Positions 46,144 through 57,592 of a stretch of 64,000 bases of DNA are shown here, piece after piece. This DNA comes from Basidiobolus meristosporus CBS 931.73 (taxonomy: Eukaryota > Basidiobolomycota > Basidiobolomycetes > Basidiobolales > Basidiobolaceae). The stretch is taken from contig MCFE01000058.1 in NCBI GenBank assembly GCA_002104905.1, forward strand, positions 124,001 through 188,000. The letters run 5' to 3'. Below the pieces are notes generated by a model that was not told where the DNA came from, searched no databases, and worked only from the letters and a program-made list of their open reading frames with translations. Every line of letters starts with the position of its first letter. Position 1 is the first letter of the stretch. The translations under genes were made by a program, and so were the position numbers.

Positions 46144-46317
46144 ATGAAAGTATCTCTAGTTGCACTCACTACTCTCCTCTCCGTTTTAGCTGCTGTCAAG
46201 GCTTCTCCAGTTCATAGTACTCCAAGCAACGAAGGCATAATCGAGGCTCGTGGATGCTGCCAGTGGTATGGCTGTGGACCTGACGGAAACAAATGTTGTT
46301 CATACGGATCCTGCTAG
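46144..46317 (+). CDS. Secreted cysteine-rich peptide precursor 3 (57 aa)
   Basis: 57 residues, same length as the others. Signal MKVSLVALTTLLSVLAAVKA, then propeptide SPVHSTPSNEGIIEAR. The mature part differs from copies 1 and 2 at two loop positions (GPSGDK becomes GPDGNK). All six Cys and the QWYG and SYGS loops are unchanged. Many silent changes in the mature region (for example TGT for TGC) together with few amino-acid changes point to purifying selection since duplication. Confidence 0.85.
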   Translation: MKVSLVALTTLLSVLAAVKASPVHSTPSNEGIIEARGCCQWYGCGPDGNKCCSYGSC

Positions 46318-47875
46318 GCAGAGACTGCACAGAAAGTTGCAAATAAACTGCTTCCATGTAACCAAGTAGCTTATAGCGCAACATATGCCTTGAAGTCCAG
46401 GGATATCATAATATTCATTTCTGTTATTTATGAGTTTCTATATCTCCATAACTCTTACAACAATATGCTCATACGTATACATAGTCATTTTGTGCTACTT
46501 GTCTCAAGCGCTGGAAGTTATTGAGGAGCAAGTAGATTATGTTGTTTCACATAATGATTTGCTGAATGTAAAAGTAGTATTACACCTTTACATAGTATTG
46601 GAGGAACAAAAAGCAGGGTATGTTTAGGAGTGCCCCAAAAACATGTGTGCAAAGTTTGGGGCTATTTGGACAGCTCTCAGATATTTCATGTACTGGGTAC
46701 TTGTTGTATCCAAGAGAAAAGTGTAACAAAACTCTTTAATGGCTTAACTGAACCAAAGGGGCAATTAAGTGCAGAATCTTAGAATTGCCAGAGAGTGGCA
46801 GAAATATCAGCAGGGAGATTCTGGTCTAATATTGGTGTTGTATATAGCTGGATTTGGCTATAAAGGCCACAGAGTTGGCTTGCTATGCATGCTAGGCTTG
46901 GTGTTCCTAGGAGTGCTAGATATGCTAGGCATGGGTGGAAACTAGAATGGAATTGTTGAATTCTTAATTTTGCTGATACACAATTTTAATTTTGTTGGGA
47001 CACACACCAAACCAAAAGGTTCAGTAAACTTTATTTATACTTTTCTGATCAAGTTGAATTAGTAAGTGCTAAGAGACTGGATTCATTGAAATCAGTATGG
47101 ATGTTGATAGGTGCATAAGATAAATGAAAATTGCATCATTGATCAGCAGATATCTTGGCAGCCACTTAGTGTTTGGATAGATCTCAGATGACTAATCTCT
47201 TGGAAAGGCTTAGCAGATCATTCTATGAAAAATAGTTTGGTCCTGTGGGTGGATCTGTTCAGATCAGCCATCAGGAGACCATTATAACACCAGCAACTTG
47301 AAATTAATGACCCTCCACACAATCTTATGTTGGGATCACAACAGTATTTAGCTGATTTTACCACCAAATAAAGTTAAAAACATAACAGTGTTTGGGCAGT
47401 ATTTTGCCAAGGGTGGCATGCCATTGTTGCGGTCTTAGTGTGCCCTACAACTATTTGAGTGGATCTGAGCAGTCAGTACATCCAATTGCCTTATATGGCA
47501 AAAAACATGATGGTGTTCTGACTGCCTCATGGTAAGCCTCTGATGAAATTGTCATGGCAGTATGGTAGCCTACAGCTAGTTCTATATAATGCTACCATAC
47601 CAATTTACCAACTGGTATTTCCTTTTTCTACCTCCCCTTGCGTAATTCATAAATTCCACTGTAGAGTCACCCCTCTCTATTTGCTTACCCACCACTACCT
47701 TGGGTATTCTACTTATAATTTAAATAAAAAAAACTATGGCCTCCTGCTTACTAACCTCTACATATGCACACACCTGCTCCAATCAACATACCTCTGTCAC
47801 CTCAACTTTATGGCTTTTTAGTGTGATACTTGCAAAATTGCCATATACCTTGTATTGCTGGTAACATATACATCT
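46318..47875. other. AT-rich repeat-derived spacer
   Basis: Fragments of Copia LTR occur at about 46,435-46,470 (ATATCTCCATAACTCTTACAACA) and 46,500-46,710 (minus; AGTTTGGGGCTATTTGGACAG, GTACTGGGTACTTG). A GCATGCTAGGC/ATGCTAGGCATG short motif repeats around 46,885-46,935. A 92-codon frame at 47,543-47,821 has no start context, domain or homologue in the window and is not called. Confidence 0.6.
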
Positions 47876-48177
47876 TGTTGTAAAAATTTGTATTTCCACC
47901 TAAATATTCACCTGACTCAGTCACTTAGATCATTACCTTCAAATCCTAGAGAATACTGACCAAATTCCTTGTCAGGATTTACTTAGAATATTTCCACCAA
48001 AATACCAGGTACCCACAACATGAAAATTCTCAAAGTTGTCTAAACAGCCCCAAACTTTGCACACATGTTCTTGGGACCTTCCTTAACCTATTCTACGTGT
48101 TTGTAATGCCAAGACCAGGTAAAAGTATAAATACTACTTTTACATTCAATAAATCATTAAGTGAAAACCGCATAATC
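47876..48177 (+). repeat. Truncated Copia LTR, plus strand
   Basis: Starts TGTTGTAAAAATTTG and follows the LTR for 302 bp to AAACCGCATAATC. It then abuts, head to head, an LTR piece of opposite orientation. This looks like a rearranged junction between two insertions. Confidence 0.85.
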
Positions 48178-50850
48178 ACATGTGTGCAATGCTTGGGGCT
48201 GTTTGGACAACTTTGAGAATTTTCATGTTCTGGGTACGTGGTATTTTGGTGAAAATATTCTGAGTAGAACCTGACAAGGAATTTGGTCAGTATTCTGTAG
48301 GATTTGAAGTTAATGATCTAAGTGACTAAGTTAGGTGAATATTAAGGTGGAAATACCAATTTTACAACAGTTTGGTAATTTGACCAAGTCCCAAGTTTGA
48401 TTTTCCATCAGGGCCTTATATTTGTCAGTCATTGCAGATCTCCAAAACTTTGTCTGAGAGCTATTTAAGGCCTCTTTTACAGTCTGGGGCTCATCAATAT
48501 GTACTGAATAGGCATAGACTAAGTTTGTACCCTCATTGATATAGTAGTTTGGACTATTTCTTGTCCAATTGGATCTCTAGGCACTTGATACAGGAATGAT
48601 CACTTCTGGGATATTCCTTGGCACTGCTCCAGGCTGAACCATGGCTATAGAGTACTCTGGAGTGAAAAAATTTTCATTGTTTTGCTCTGATTAAATCCTG
48701 ACAATTGGACTTGAGATCAGATTTTTGTCATCATCTGATGTCATTTTTTGTGAGAATTTTGAATTTTCATCAAAAAACACATCCCTGCACTTGATTAGCT
48801 TCTTTGCTTTGGTATTGTAGAGTCTGTATGCATTACTTTCATGTAGTAGCCCAAAAATATGCATTTTGCACTTTTTGGCTCAAATCTTGACTGAATTCTG
48901 CGGAGTTTCTTGGCATATGCTGTACACCCAAATATTCTTAGATGTTCTGCACTTGGTCAGTATCCATACAATGCCAAAAATGGTGTAAAGTCATAAAGTA
49001 TTCTGTTATAACTCCCATTGTTAAGGTATACAGCTGTGGCAACTGATTCCACCCAAAAATCATAGGACAATTTTTGATCATGGATCATAGATCTTGCTAT
49101 ATCAATTATTAATCTGTTTGCCCAATCTGATACTCCATTTTGCTGTGGGCAGTATGGTACAGTAGTCTCTTGCTTTATCCCATGAATTATGCAGAAGTGG
49201 ATGAAGAGTTTTGAGGTATATTCTTTGCCATTGTCAGCATGTATTTTCTTGATTTTTTCACCAGTTTCTCTCTCCACCATGACTTTAAGCTCCCTGAGCT
49301 TAGACAGAGCTTCTTCCTTTCTCTCCATGAAGTAGACCCATGTGTATCTTGTATAATCATCAATAAGAGTGATTAAATACTTCATCCCACCTAAGGATAA
49401 ACTTTGCATAGGCCCACACAGATCTGAGTGAATTAGATCGAATTTCTTCTTAGTTTTGATCAACCCAGAGCTCTTGAACAGTTATCTGGGTTGCTTCCCA
49501 TATATCAGGTGTTACAGTGCTCCAAATTAGCTGGGGGATCAATTTTTACTCCAAAATTAGCTAATCTTTGATCAATTTGTGATATAATCAAAATTGATGT
49601 GCCCAAATCCCCTATGCCAATGCATTGGTGTATCTTCATTTGAGTTACTTATATTGGCTTCCAGATATGATGGGATATAAGTCAACTTGTATAGATTCTG
49701 ATTTCTGATACCCAAAGCAATATAGGCACCATTTTGATCAGTGAACCTGCATCTGGAATAGTCAAAGCTGAAACTGAGTCCTTCCACTGTGGCCTAGCTT
49801 ACAGATAGTAGGTACTTGACTATTTCTGGTACATAAAGCACTTCATTAATGGTCAGTGAATGGCTTCCTTCACTGCTTCTTAGATATACTTGGATGGTTC
49901 CTTCTCCCACTGCATCAAATGTTCTATGGTCACCCATGAACAACCTTCTAAGTTGGAATTTTTGATTTTGGGTAAAAAGTTCTTTTTGGTGTGTAAAGTT
50001 TTGAGATGCTCCAGAGTCAATATACCATGTCTGAGATTTGCTGTTTGTGGTCATATTTAGTGCAGATTTGAATAGTCTATCTTCAGTTGTTGTAGCAGTT
50101 CCATATTCAGGCTTTTTCTGCTGACTATCTCTCTTTTTGAAGCACCAATCTGATGTGTTGTTTCCATTTGCAGTAGTTACAAGACAGGTGGCTATTGCCT
50201 TCAAAAGGTCTTGGGTATCTCCTTTGTTAACTATCACTACTTATTAAAGCATTTTCTTCTTCCTTCTTATTGGTGCTTGATTTTCTCAATTCTTCATCCA
50301 GGAGCCTTCCATATACATAATTTAAGGTCAAATCTTCAGTTCTAGACTCCAGGGCTGATGCAAGGTCACTTTCTTGTAGCAGCATCTTCAACTTTACCTT
50401 CAACACTTGGTAGTTTGACCCATCCAACTTTTCAGCAGAGGGAAAAATTCCAGTAATAGCAGTGGTAGACAATGCAGAGCATTACAGCTTGGGGCTCATA
50501 ATCTGTTGTAAGAGTCTTGGAGATATTAGAAGTGATTGGGAGGACAAGTAGATTATGTGGTTTTCACTTAATGATTTATTGATTGTAAAAGTAGTATTTA
50601 TACTTTCATATGGTCTTGGCATAGCAAACACATAGAATAGGCTAACAAAGGTCCCAAGAACATGCATGCAAAGTTTGGGGCTGTTTGGACAACTTTGAGA
50701 ATTTCATGTTCTGGTTACCTGGTGCTTTGATGAAGATATTCTAAGTAAACCCCAACAAGGAATTAGTCAGTATTCTCTATGATTTGAAGGTAGTGATCTC
50801 AGTGACTAAGATAGGTGAGTATTTAGGTAGAATTACAGGTTCTTACAACA
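48178..50850 (-). mobile_element. Copia copy D, internally deleted, minus strand
   Basis: The partial 3' LTR is 48,178-48,369, the internal part 48,370-50,503 and the 5' LTR 50,504-50,850 (347 bp). The primer site, with one change, is at 50,491-50,503. The polypurine tract, RNase H and most RT are missing: the LTR joins directly to the N-terminal RT region. Much of Gag is deleted as well (LLQESDLASALES joins two distant parts). Integrase is recognisable (SDLCGPMQSLSLGGMKYLI, HADNGKEYTS). Many stops. Confidence 0.88.
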
Positions 50851-51508
50851 GCACTGTGGTTAAGAAAACACTTTAAAGACTTTAGGTTTCAAGTCAAAAA
50901 ATGCATATTATATTATTTCAAGGTAATTAAAGATGTATGCAATAGGTAGATATCCAACTTTTCATGTTACAGCTAATCACATATATATTAGATGTCATTT
51001 AATATGTGGAGCTATAGAGAATAGCTTAGTTAGCTTAGCTTACTGTCCTACAGATGAAATGATTGCAGACATATTAACAAAGCCATTAGCTAGGGACAAA
51101 TATGAATATCTAAGGTCCAAGTTAGGACTGGGCAGAATGAGCATTTATGTGAGTGGAAGTGTTGTAAATATTTGTAATTCCACCTAAATATTCATCTAAC
51201 TGAGTCACTTATACCATTACCCACAAATCTTAGACAATACTGACCAAATTCCTTGTTGGGATTTACTTAAAATATTCTCACCCAAATATTGAGTACCTAG
51301 AGCATGAATATTCTCAAAGTTGTGCAAACAGCCCCAAAACTTGCACACATGCTCTCAGGACCTTCAAAAACCCATTTCCTGTGTTTGTTTGGCCAAGACC
51401 ATGTAAAAGTATAAATACTACTTTTACATTCAATAAATCAATAAGTGAAATCCATGTGATATGCTTGTTCTCCCAATCACTTTCAATATCTCCCAGACTC
51501 TTACAGCA
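50851..51508 (+). mobile_element. Copia copy E, 3' end with LTR
   Basis: RNase H C-terminus (AYCPTDEMIADILTKPLARDKYEYLRSKLGL) is followed by a purine tract and a 349-bp LTR (51,160-51,508) ending TTACAGCA. It begins exactly where copy D ends, so D was probably inserted into E or joined to it by recombination. No 5-bp duplication could be confirmed. Confidence 0.85.
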
Positions 51509-51925
51509 AAATATAGATGTAATTACAAAAGTGCAGCAATTATTTCAGTGTCTCTTAGAAGTGGTCTTTAACAAAAGTAGGGATGGGTAAAATGGCAGGT
51601 TACCTATGCTTTGAGGTGCATATTCTTACTTTTGTGAAGCTTCATGTAAAGCTTAGTCCAGAGATGAAGCACTATAACAGGAAACAAGGGAAAAATAAAC
51701 GCACCAAGCGCTACATGGTTGTAGGGTGTCTTATGGAGGTCTGGGATTGTAGAGCAGAGACAATGATAAACCTGTCCAGTTTGGTAAAATATCTTTCCTT
51801 AGCGGATACAGGCGATGGCAAAACCTCAATACTGTAAACACAAGCTATTGCGTAATTAGTATGAAAGCACATAATATCAGAGATCGAAAGAGTCGCAGAG
51901 AAACTCAAATTATGCATGCCTTCTG

Positions 51926-52386
51926 TCTGATCTGGTTAGCATCAACAAAGGGGACTTGGGTAAAAGTTTATAACCAAGAGGCAACGGAGCATATGACACA
52001 ACCGATATTTTCAGCGCCAATGATACTGGAGGATGCGGCGCCGGTACTTACAGTGGGGCTGGCAACGAAAATGGCGGTAGTGGCAGTAATGGCGATGTTA
52101 ACGGAGATAGAGGTAAAGGTAGTGGTGACTATAATTCTGGATGTGGCAGTGCTGGAAATAGAAACAGCGCTAACAGTGATGATAATGGGGTGGTAGTGGT
52201 AGTAGCGGTAGTGGTAATAATGCAAATACTACTGGTGCTTGGAACGGAGTGGCTGACAATGATAGTGAGAATGGAAATACAGGAGACGTAACTGGAGGTG
52301 GTAGTGCCAGTGTTTGAGGTACTGCAAACGACAATGAAGGTAATGCCAATGGTTGTATCACCGAAAGCAAAGAACAGTGTAACTAA
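51926..52386 (+). pseudogene. Gly/Asn/Ser-rich reading frame, unit 1, frameshifted
   Basis: A plausible start is ATG near 51,915 (MHAFCLIWLAS, signal-like). A Gly/Asn/Ser-rich frame (GGCGAGTYSGAGNENGGSGSNG) needs a frame change to be reached. It changes frame again near 52,185 and meets TGA at about 52,316. All units end in a comparable tail and TAA (here ESKEQCN at 52,384), so the repeat was once coding. Function unknown. Confidence 0.5.
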
Positions 52387-52788
52387 AATGTAACATCCGA
52401 GTATTTGTAGCTCTGTAAAGTACTACCATTATAATGACTCTTAGTCTCAGACCAACGGCTCTAGTGTACTATGGTTTAATCTGCTCCTCATGACCCTACT
52501 TGGTTCTCCCAGAGTATTCAAGACATCCACATGGTGGACTGCTGCTTACAGCCCTTAGAACTAATGCCCACTTTAAGCCATAGCAATTGTTACCTCGTAA
52601 ATGCCTGCTATTCCTGTGATCGCGTTTTACGGTCGGTAATACATACATCAATAACCTTGATACTCTTGTCCATTTATAAAGTTATGTTTGCTTGCACGGT
52701 TTATTAATATGTACTTGGATACTATGCGTAGTCGTCTTTTCTCTATATAATCAATCTGGACCAAAGCCAGATAGCCGACGTGTCATTT

Positions 52789-53457
52789 CTAACAGTCATA
52801 ATTCTCATAAGGATTCATGGTATACGGAGCTTTGTAGCCATCCTTTGGCATCATGGGCAGCACCACACTACTGCGAAGTCCATTCTTGATCATGTTCTCG
52901 GTAGCCGGGATGATTGTGTTGTACTCAGAGCCAGGGCCATGGGGGATCATGCACACTCGCTCTCCAACACAGTTGGACTCGCTGTAAAAGCAATAGATAG
53001 CCTCGGTGGGCCAGTATAGGACAAAGCCTCCGTTATTTTCAACAGGGTCGATGTTCGCACACTGCCTAAACTCTGGATATGTGATGGGGAAGCCATCCAC
53101 GCCGCTAGCACCATTGGCTAAAGAGATTGTCGCGGTTGCGGCAACAGCTTCGTTGACATCGTTATCCTCAATGGCCTTTTGGTTGGAGGGGCTTGTCCAG
53201 ATCAGAAACTTGGCATCCAGCTCTGTAGCCACCACCCCAGAGAACCATGCGGGATTACAAACTGGAAAGCCGCCGTACAGATTCTGCGCCTCCGTGGAGT
53301 TGTTGCAAGGAACATCGACAGGATACTCTTGCGCAATCAGTGTGGAAGTCAGGGCAGGGATCTTCCCTGTGAGGTCAAGAGCAATGCCGATGGGCTTGGC
53401 TAAGGCAGAAGTAGCAAGCACGGTCCAAACAGCTAGGTCAGTCAGGCGAAGTTGCAT
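52789..53457 (-). CDS. Secreted six/seven-cysteine protein, copy 1 (222 aa), function unknown
   Basis: Start chosen at ATG 53,457 (MQLRLTDLAVWTVLATSALA, a signal peptide), because the upstream in-frame ATG 53,487 lies only about 20 bp after the TATA box (TATAAAATGG near 53,503-53,513). Mature protein about 202 residues. Contexts of conserved Cys: DVPCNN, FPVCNP, RQCANI, IYCFYS, SNCVGE, RVCMIP. Copy 1 has an extra terminal Cys (NYDC). NNST is an N-glycosylation site. No domain recognised and no intron. Convergent with the Gly-rich frame. Nearly identical to copies 2 and 3. Confidence 0.85.
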   Translation of the reverse strand: MQLRLTDLAVWTVLATSALAKPIGIALDLTGKIPALTSTLIAQEYPVDVPCNNSTEAQNLYGGFPVCNPAWFSGVVATELDAKFLIWTSPSNQKAIEDNDVNEAVAATATISLANGASGVDGFPITYPEFRQCANIDPVENNGGFVLYWPTEAIYCFYSESNCVGERVCMIPHGPGSEYNTIIPATENMIKNGLRSSVVLPMMPKDGYKAPYTMNPYENYDC

Positions 53458-54399
53458 ATTAATCTTGTGGGTTGGGATGATCCACAACTACGCGCAAATC
53501 ACCCATTTTATATCGATGATGCACTTGCACCCCTCCAATGTCTGACTGATGGCTTATCGCAGTAGAAATTCCAGCCTTCTGCTTTTTGTTTGCTATCATC
53601 TTTCTTTCATATTCTACCTAACACTGGGCGGTAACAGAATCCTAACTACACCAAGGGCCATACGGAGTTATTCGTGAAAGTAGAATATTCCAACACGTTA
53701 CTCGATTTAGTGATACAGCATTCTAGCTGCCTCTTACCCACCAACTTGGTGGAGTGGTGCTCAAACACTAGGCACAGATCACAGTCGATTGATTTACCAA
53801 ATGAGGAGATAAATAGAAACCGATATCAAATGCAAGACCAAACGGGGTATATCCTTGTATTCATATCACATATCAACTTACTCCTACAAAATTAACCCAG
53901 CGTGCAAGATGCGAATTAAGTGGATGGTCTGCAAAGTTTGTTGTTATGGGTCTCAGGATGAGTGATAATATAGTCAGTGAAGATTCGTTTGGTAGGTGAT
54001 GGGATCGGACATTGTAGGCATTGGTGTACCATCTGAGTTGCGCATTAGCCTTCCTCGCTTCACATAATGAATAGCCTCAGTTTGAGCGGCCGCGAAGACT
54101 GAAAACTAACCTTGTTTGGCCTATCACTCCATACTGGGTGATCCTTTTTTATACATCATGACCTAGAATCAATGTAACCTGCGCCAAGCCAGTGTTCTAT
54201 TTTAGTTAGGCTTCCATTTCGATTGCCTGTAAACCGTTATGTGCTTTGGCTTCTGACGTAATGCGCTGACAAGGGATAAATGCGGTAAGAGAAAGTAGTT
54301 ATCATGGGCATTCTTTATTGCTGATCTGAAGTAGTTGGATCGATTTGCATGGGGCTAAGGAAATCTGTAGATGCCAGGATCATTACTTATTTCAGATAT
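53458..54399. other. Upstream part of unit 1 with relic of the 103-codon gene
   Basis: Conserved promoter to about 53,520, then diverged spacer. Between about 53,910 and 54,170 the minus strand resembles the intact gene at 60,202-60,513, but an extra A near the start (TATAAAAAAGG against TATAGAAAGG) and other changes close it. Confidence 0.55.
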
Positions 54400-55026
54400 T
54401 ATGAGTATACTAAGTAAAGCTTTGTCAATATAATGAAGTGAGTTGGTGAACATGACATCCAAATGGAGTGTAGGCATCGATGTACCCTCTCTACAGAAAC
54501 TCATGTAGCTTAGGCAAGCATCCTTGGAGTCCTGAGAAAGCTTAGTAAGCCCTTTCATCTGAGTGTCTCCTAGAAGTAGTCTGCAACATGAGTAGGAATG
54601 GGTGAGATGACATATTACCCAAGCTTTGAGGTGCACATTCTTACCGCTGTGAAGCCTCAAGTAAAGCCTCCCCTAGGGTAAAGCATCATGATAGGGTATA
54701 AGGGAAAAATAAGAGCTACATGTTCGTAAGGTATTTTATGGAGATCTAGGGTCATAAAGCAGAGGCAATACATGGTAAAACAGTCCAGTTCGGTATACAC
54801 TCTTTGTAGCTGAGACAGGGGAAGGCAAAACCCCAACACTGTACACACAAGCAATACATTTGATTGAGCCTGTTTCACCTATGTGCACATGATATCCTCA
54901 AACGTATAGTAATGTGCGCCTTTATCATAGTAGCAATCAGCGATGGGGCGTAGAGTAGATGATTACAGACAAGAGGTAATGGCGCATACGACACAATCGA
55001 TATTTTAGGCGCCAACGATACTAGGA

Positions 55027-55364
55027 GAAATGGCGGTAATGGCGATGATAGCTGAAATTGAGGCAAAGGTAGTGGTGAGTTTAATTCTGTATGTAGCGGT
55101 GCTGGCAATGGCTATAACGGTTACAGTAGTGGTAGTGGTAATAATTCAAATAGTAGTGGTGCTACCGATACTGACAGCGATAGAGGCGGCAGTGGTGGTG
55201 CTGGGAACGGAGTGGCTAACGATGGTAGTAAGAATGGAAATACAGGAGACGTGGCTGGAGGTTGTAATTTGGTAAGTATTAGTGCCAGTGATAAAGGTGC
55301 GGGGAGCGGAAATGGAGGTAACGACGATGGCGGTGGTAACGAAAGCGGAGACCAGTACAACTAA
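55027..55364 (+). pseudogene. Gly/Asn/Ser-rich reading frame, unit 2
   Basis: A frame rich in Gly, Asn, Ser and Asp runs to TAA 55,362 (tail NESGDQYN). It is open from about 55,075 and interrupted by two stops upstream. It is the longest uninterrupted Gly/Asn/Ser stretch among the three units. Start and signal are not clear here. Confidence 0.5.
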
Positions 55365-55767
55365 AATGATACATACGATAATTTGTAACTCGGTAAGTAG
55401 CTAATATGAAAGTACCTCTTAGTCTTAGACCAACGTACGCTGGTGTACTACGGTTTAATCTGCTTCTTATGACCCTACTAGGTTCTCCTAGAGTATTCAA
55501 GATATCCACATGGTGGACTGCTGCTTACAGCCCTTAGAACTAATGCCCACTTTAAGCCATAGCAATTGTTACCTCGTAAATGTCTGCTATTCCTGTGATC
55601 GCGTTTTGCAGTCTGTAATACATACATCAATAACCTTGATACTCTTGTCCATTTATAAAGTTATGTTTGCTTGTAAGGTTTATTAATATGTACTTGGATA
55701 CTATGCGTAGTCGTCTTTTCTCTATATAATCAATCTGGACCAAAGCCAGATAGCCAACGCGCCATCT

Positions 55768-56436
55768 CTAATAGTCATAATTCTCATAAGGATTCATGGT
55801 ATACGGAGCTTTGTAGCCATCCTTTGGCATCATGGGCAGCACCACACTACTGCGAAGTCCATTCTTGATCATGTTCTCGGTAGCCGGGATGATTGTGTTG
55901 TACTCAGAGCCAGGGCCATGGGGGATCATGCACACTCGCTCTCCAACACAGTTGGACTCGCTGTAAAAGCAATAGATAGCCTCGGTGGGCCAGTATAGGA
56001 CAAAGCCTCCGTTATTTTCAACAGGGTCGATGTTCGCACACTGCCTAAACTCTGGATATGTGATGGGGAAGCCATCCACGCCGCTAGCACCATTGGCTAA
56101 AGAGATTGTCGCGGTTGCGGCAACAGCTTCGTTGACATCGTTATCCTCAATGGCCTTTTGGTTGGAGGGGCTTGTCCAGATCAGAAACTTGGCATCCAGC
56201 TCTGTAGCCACCACCCCAGAGAACCATGCGGGGTTACAAACTGGAAAGCCTCCGTACAGATTCTGCGCCTCTGTGGAGTTGTTGCAAGGAACATCGACAG
56301 GATACTCTTGCGCAATCGGTGTGGAAGTCAGGGCAGGGATCTTCCCTGTGAGGTCAAGAGCAATGCCGATGGGCTTGGCTAAGGCAGAAGTAGCAAGCAC
56401 GGTCCAAACAGCTAGGTCAGTCAGGCGAAGTTGCAT
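55768..56436 (-). CDS. Secreted six-cysteine protein, copy 2 (222 aa)
   Basis: Same gene as at 52,789, with about five nucleotide differences in 669. Protein changes include Leu to Pro after LTST and Cys to Tyr at the last residue. Six Cys remain, suggesting three disulfides. TATA (TATAAAATGG) lies about 50 bp before ATG 56,436. Flanking sequence outside the gene and its promoter is much more diverged than the gene. Confidence 0.85.
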   Translation of the reverse strand: MQLRLTDLAVWTVLATSALAKPIGIALDLTGKIPALTSTPIAQEYPVDVPCNNSTEAQNLYGGFPVCNPAWFSGVVATELDAKFLIWTSPSNQKAIEDNDVNEAVAATATISLANGASGVDGFPITYPEFRQCANIDPVENNGGFVLYWPTEAIYCFYSESNCVGERVCMIPHGPGSEYNTIIPATENMIKNGLRSSVVLPMMPKDGYKAPYTMNPYENYDY

Positions 56437-56829
56437 ATTAATCTTGTGGGTTGGGATGATCCACAACTACGCGCAGATCATCCATTTTATACCGATGATG
56501 CACTTGCTCCCATCCATTGACTGACTGATGGCTTATCGCAGTAGAAATTCCAGTCTTCTGATTTTTGCTTGCTATCATCTTTCCTTCACATTCTACCAAA
56601 CACTGGGTGGCAACAGAATCCTAACTACACCAAGGGCCACACGGAGTTATTCGTGAAAGTAGAATATTCCAACACGTTACTCAATTTAGTAATACAAGTG
56701 ATTGTTTGTCAGTAAAAATTCTAGCTGCCTCCCTCCGACTAACTTGGTGGAGTGGTGGTCACATCAGGGAGATAAGGAGAATCCGATATCAAATACAGGT
56801 CATGTATCAATTAGATTAACCCGGTGTGC

Positions 56830-57592
56830 AAGATGCAAATTTAGTGGATGATCTGGACCTAGCCAAGTTTGTTGTGATGGGCCTAATTATTAGCCTTAAA
56901 GCGGCCAGTGTAGAATCGTGTGGTAATTGATAAGATTACACAATGTAGATATTGCAGCACCATCTTTGCGCATTAGCCTTGGACGCAGTCAGCAATGAGT
57001 ATGAGTGCCTCCGTCACTGAGAGCTTACCTGATATGGTCTATCACTCCATAATGGGCGATTTGTTTTTATGCATCATGAGCTAGAAACAAAGTGTCCTGA
57101 GCCTGGGCAGTGGCCTAATTGAGTTTGGCTTCTGTTTTCATTGCCAGCGATCCATGTGTGTACTTCCACTTCTGACGAAAAACGCCGATGAGGGATAAAT
57201 GCGGTTAGAGAATATAGTTATCAGGAGCATTCTTTATTACTAATCCTAAACAGCTGGTTCGATTTGCATGAACTTGTTTGGGCAAACCAGATTAGCGAAA
57301 TTGGTAGATCCCAAGATCATTACTTTTCAATGATTACCTATTATATGGCAGGCTTCTAATCTGTAGTATCATTGAGGTGTGTGGATACCACGTAACAGTC
57401 GAATCGGCCAGTGGAACAAACGCGGGGGGAAGACAACCACCAACATGTAAGATATTTATTTCAATTACATTAAGTAATAATGCCTTGTTGAGCCAACTCA
57501 TTGTACAAAGGAATGAATCGAACTCAGATGCCTATGTGAAAGGCCACTAAGTCCAATTGTAGTTAATACCGAGCTAAAGGATTTCAAAGGCT
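56830..57592. other. End of unit 2: gene relic and SINE-like repeat
   Basis: 56,880-57,080 is a heavily decayed counterpart of the 103-codon gene. The SINE-like piece at 57,424-57,570 (minus) has a tRNA-like B box (GAGTTCGATTCATT) and an A-box-like TTAGTGGCC about 30 bp before it on the minus strand. Its tail is GGGGGG-like. Confidence 0.5.

Larger units (their letters stand above)
51550..54399. repeat. Tandem three-gene unit 1
   Basis: First of three head-to-tail units. Landmarks in order: a leader near 51,570 (GGTTACCTATGCTTTGAGGTGC), a Gly/Asn/Ser-rich relic (plus), the secreted 222-residue protein gene (minus), and relics of a 103-codon gene (minus) near 53,910-54,170. Its left edge is cut by Copia E. 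The SINE-like piece seen at the end of units 2 and 3 is absent. Confidence 0.8.
54400..57592. repeat. Tandem three-gene unit 2
   Basis: Starts ATGAGTATACTAAGTAAAG. Gene order is the same as in units 1 and 3, length about 3.2 kb. It ends with a SINE-like piece at 57,424-57,570. Flanks of that piece (GAGGTGTGTGGAT and CAGTGGAACAA) are shared with unit 3, so it was present before this duplication. Confidence 0.82.

Noticed and set aside
43498-46317. Reading the cysteine-rich peptides as a named toxin family
   Set aside because: The general precursor layout is similar to several disulfide-rich peptide groups, but the CC-x4-C-x6-CC-x4-C pattern does not match one I can name with confidence.
47543-47821. 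92-codon hydrophobic frame as a small membrane protein
   Set aside because: AT-rich spacer with transposon fragments, no promoter or conserved relative in the window.
52789-53545. Long plus-strand frame (179 codons) opposite the secreted protein gene, repeated in all three units
   Set aside because: It is the antisense shadow of a conserved gene; the signal peptide, TATA box and Cys pattern are on the minus strand.
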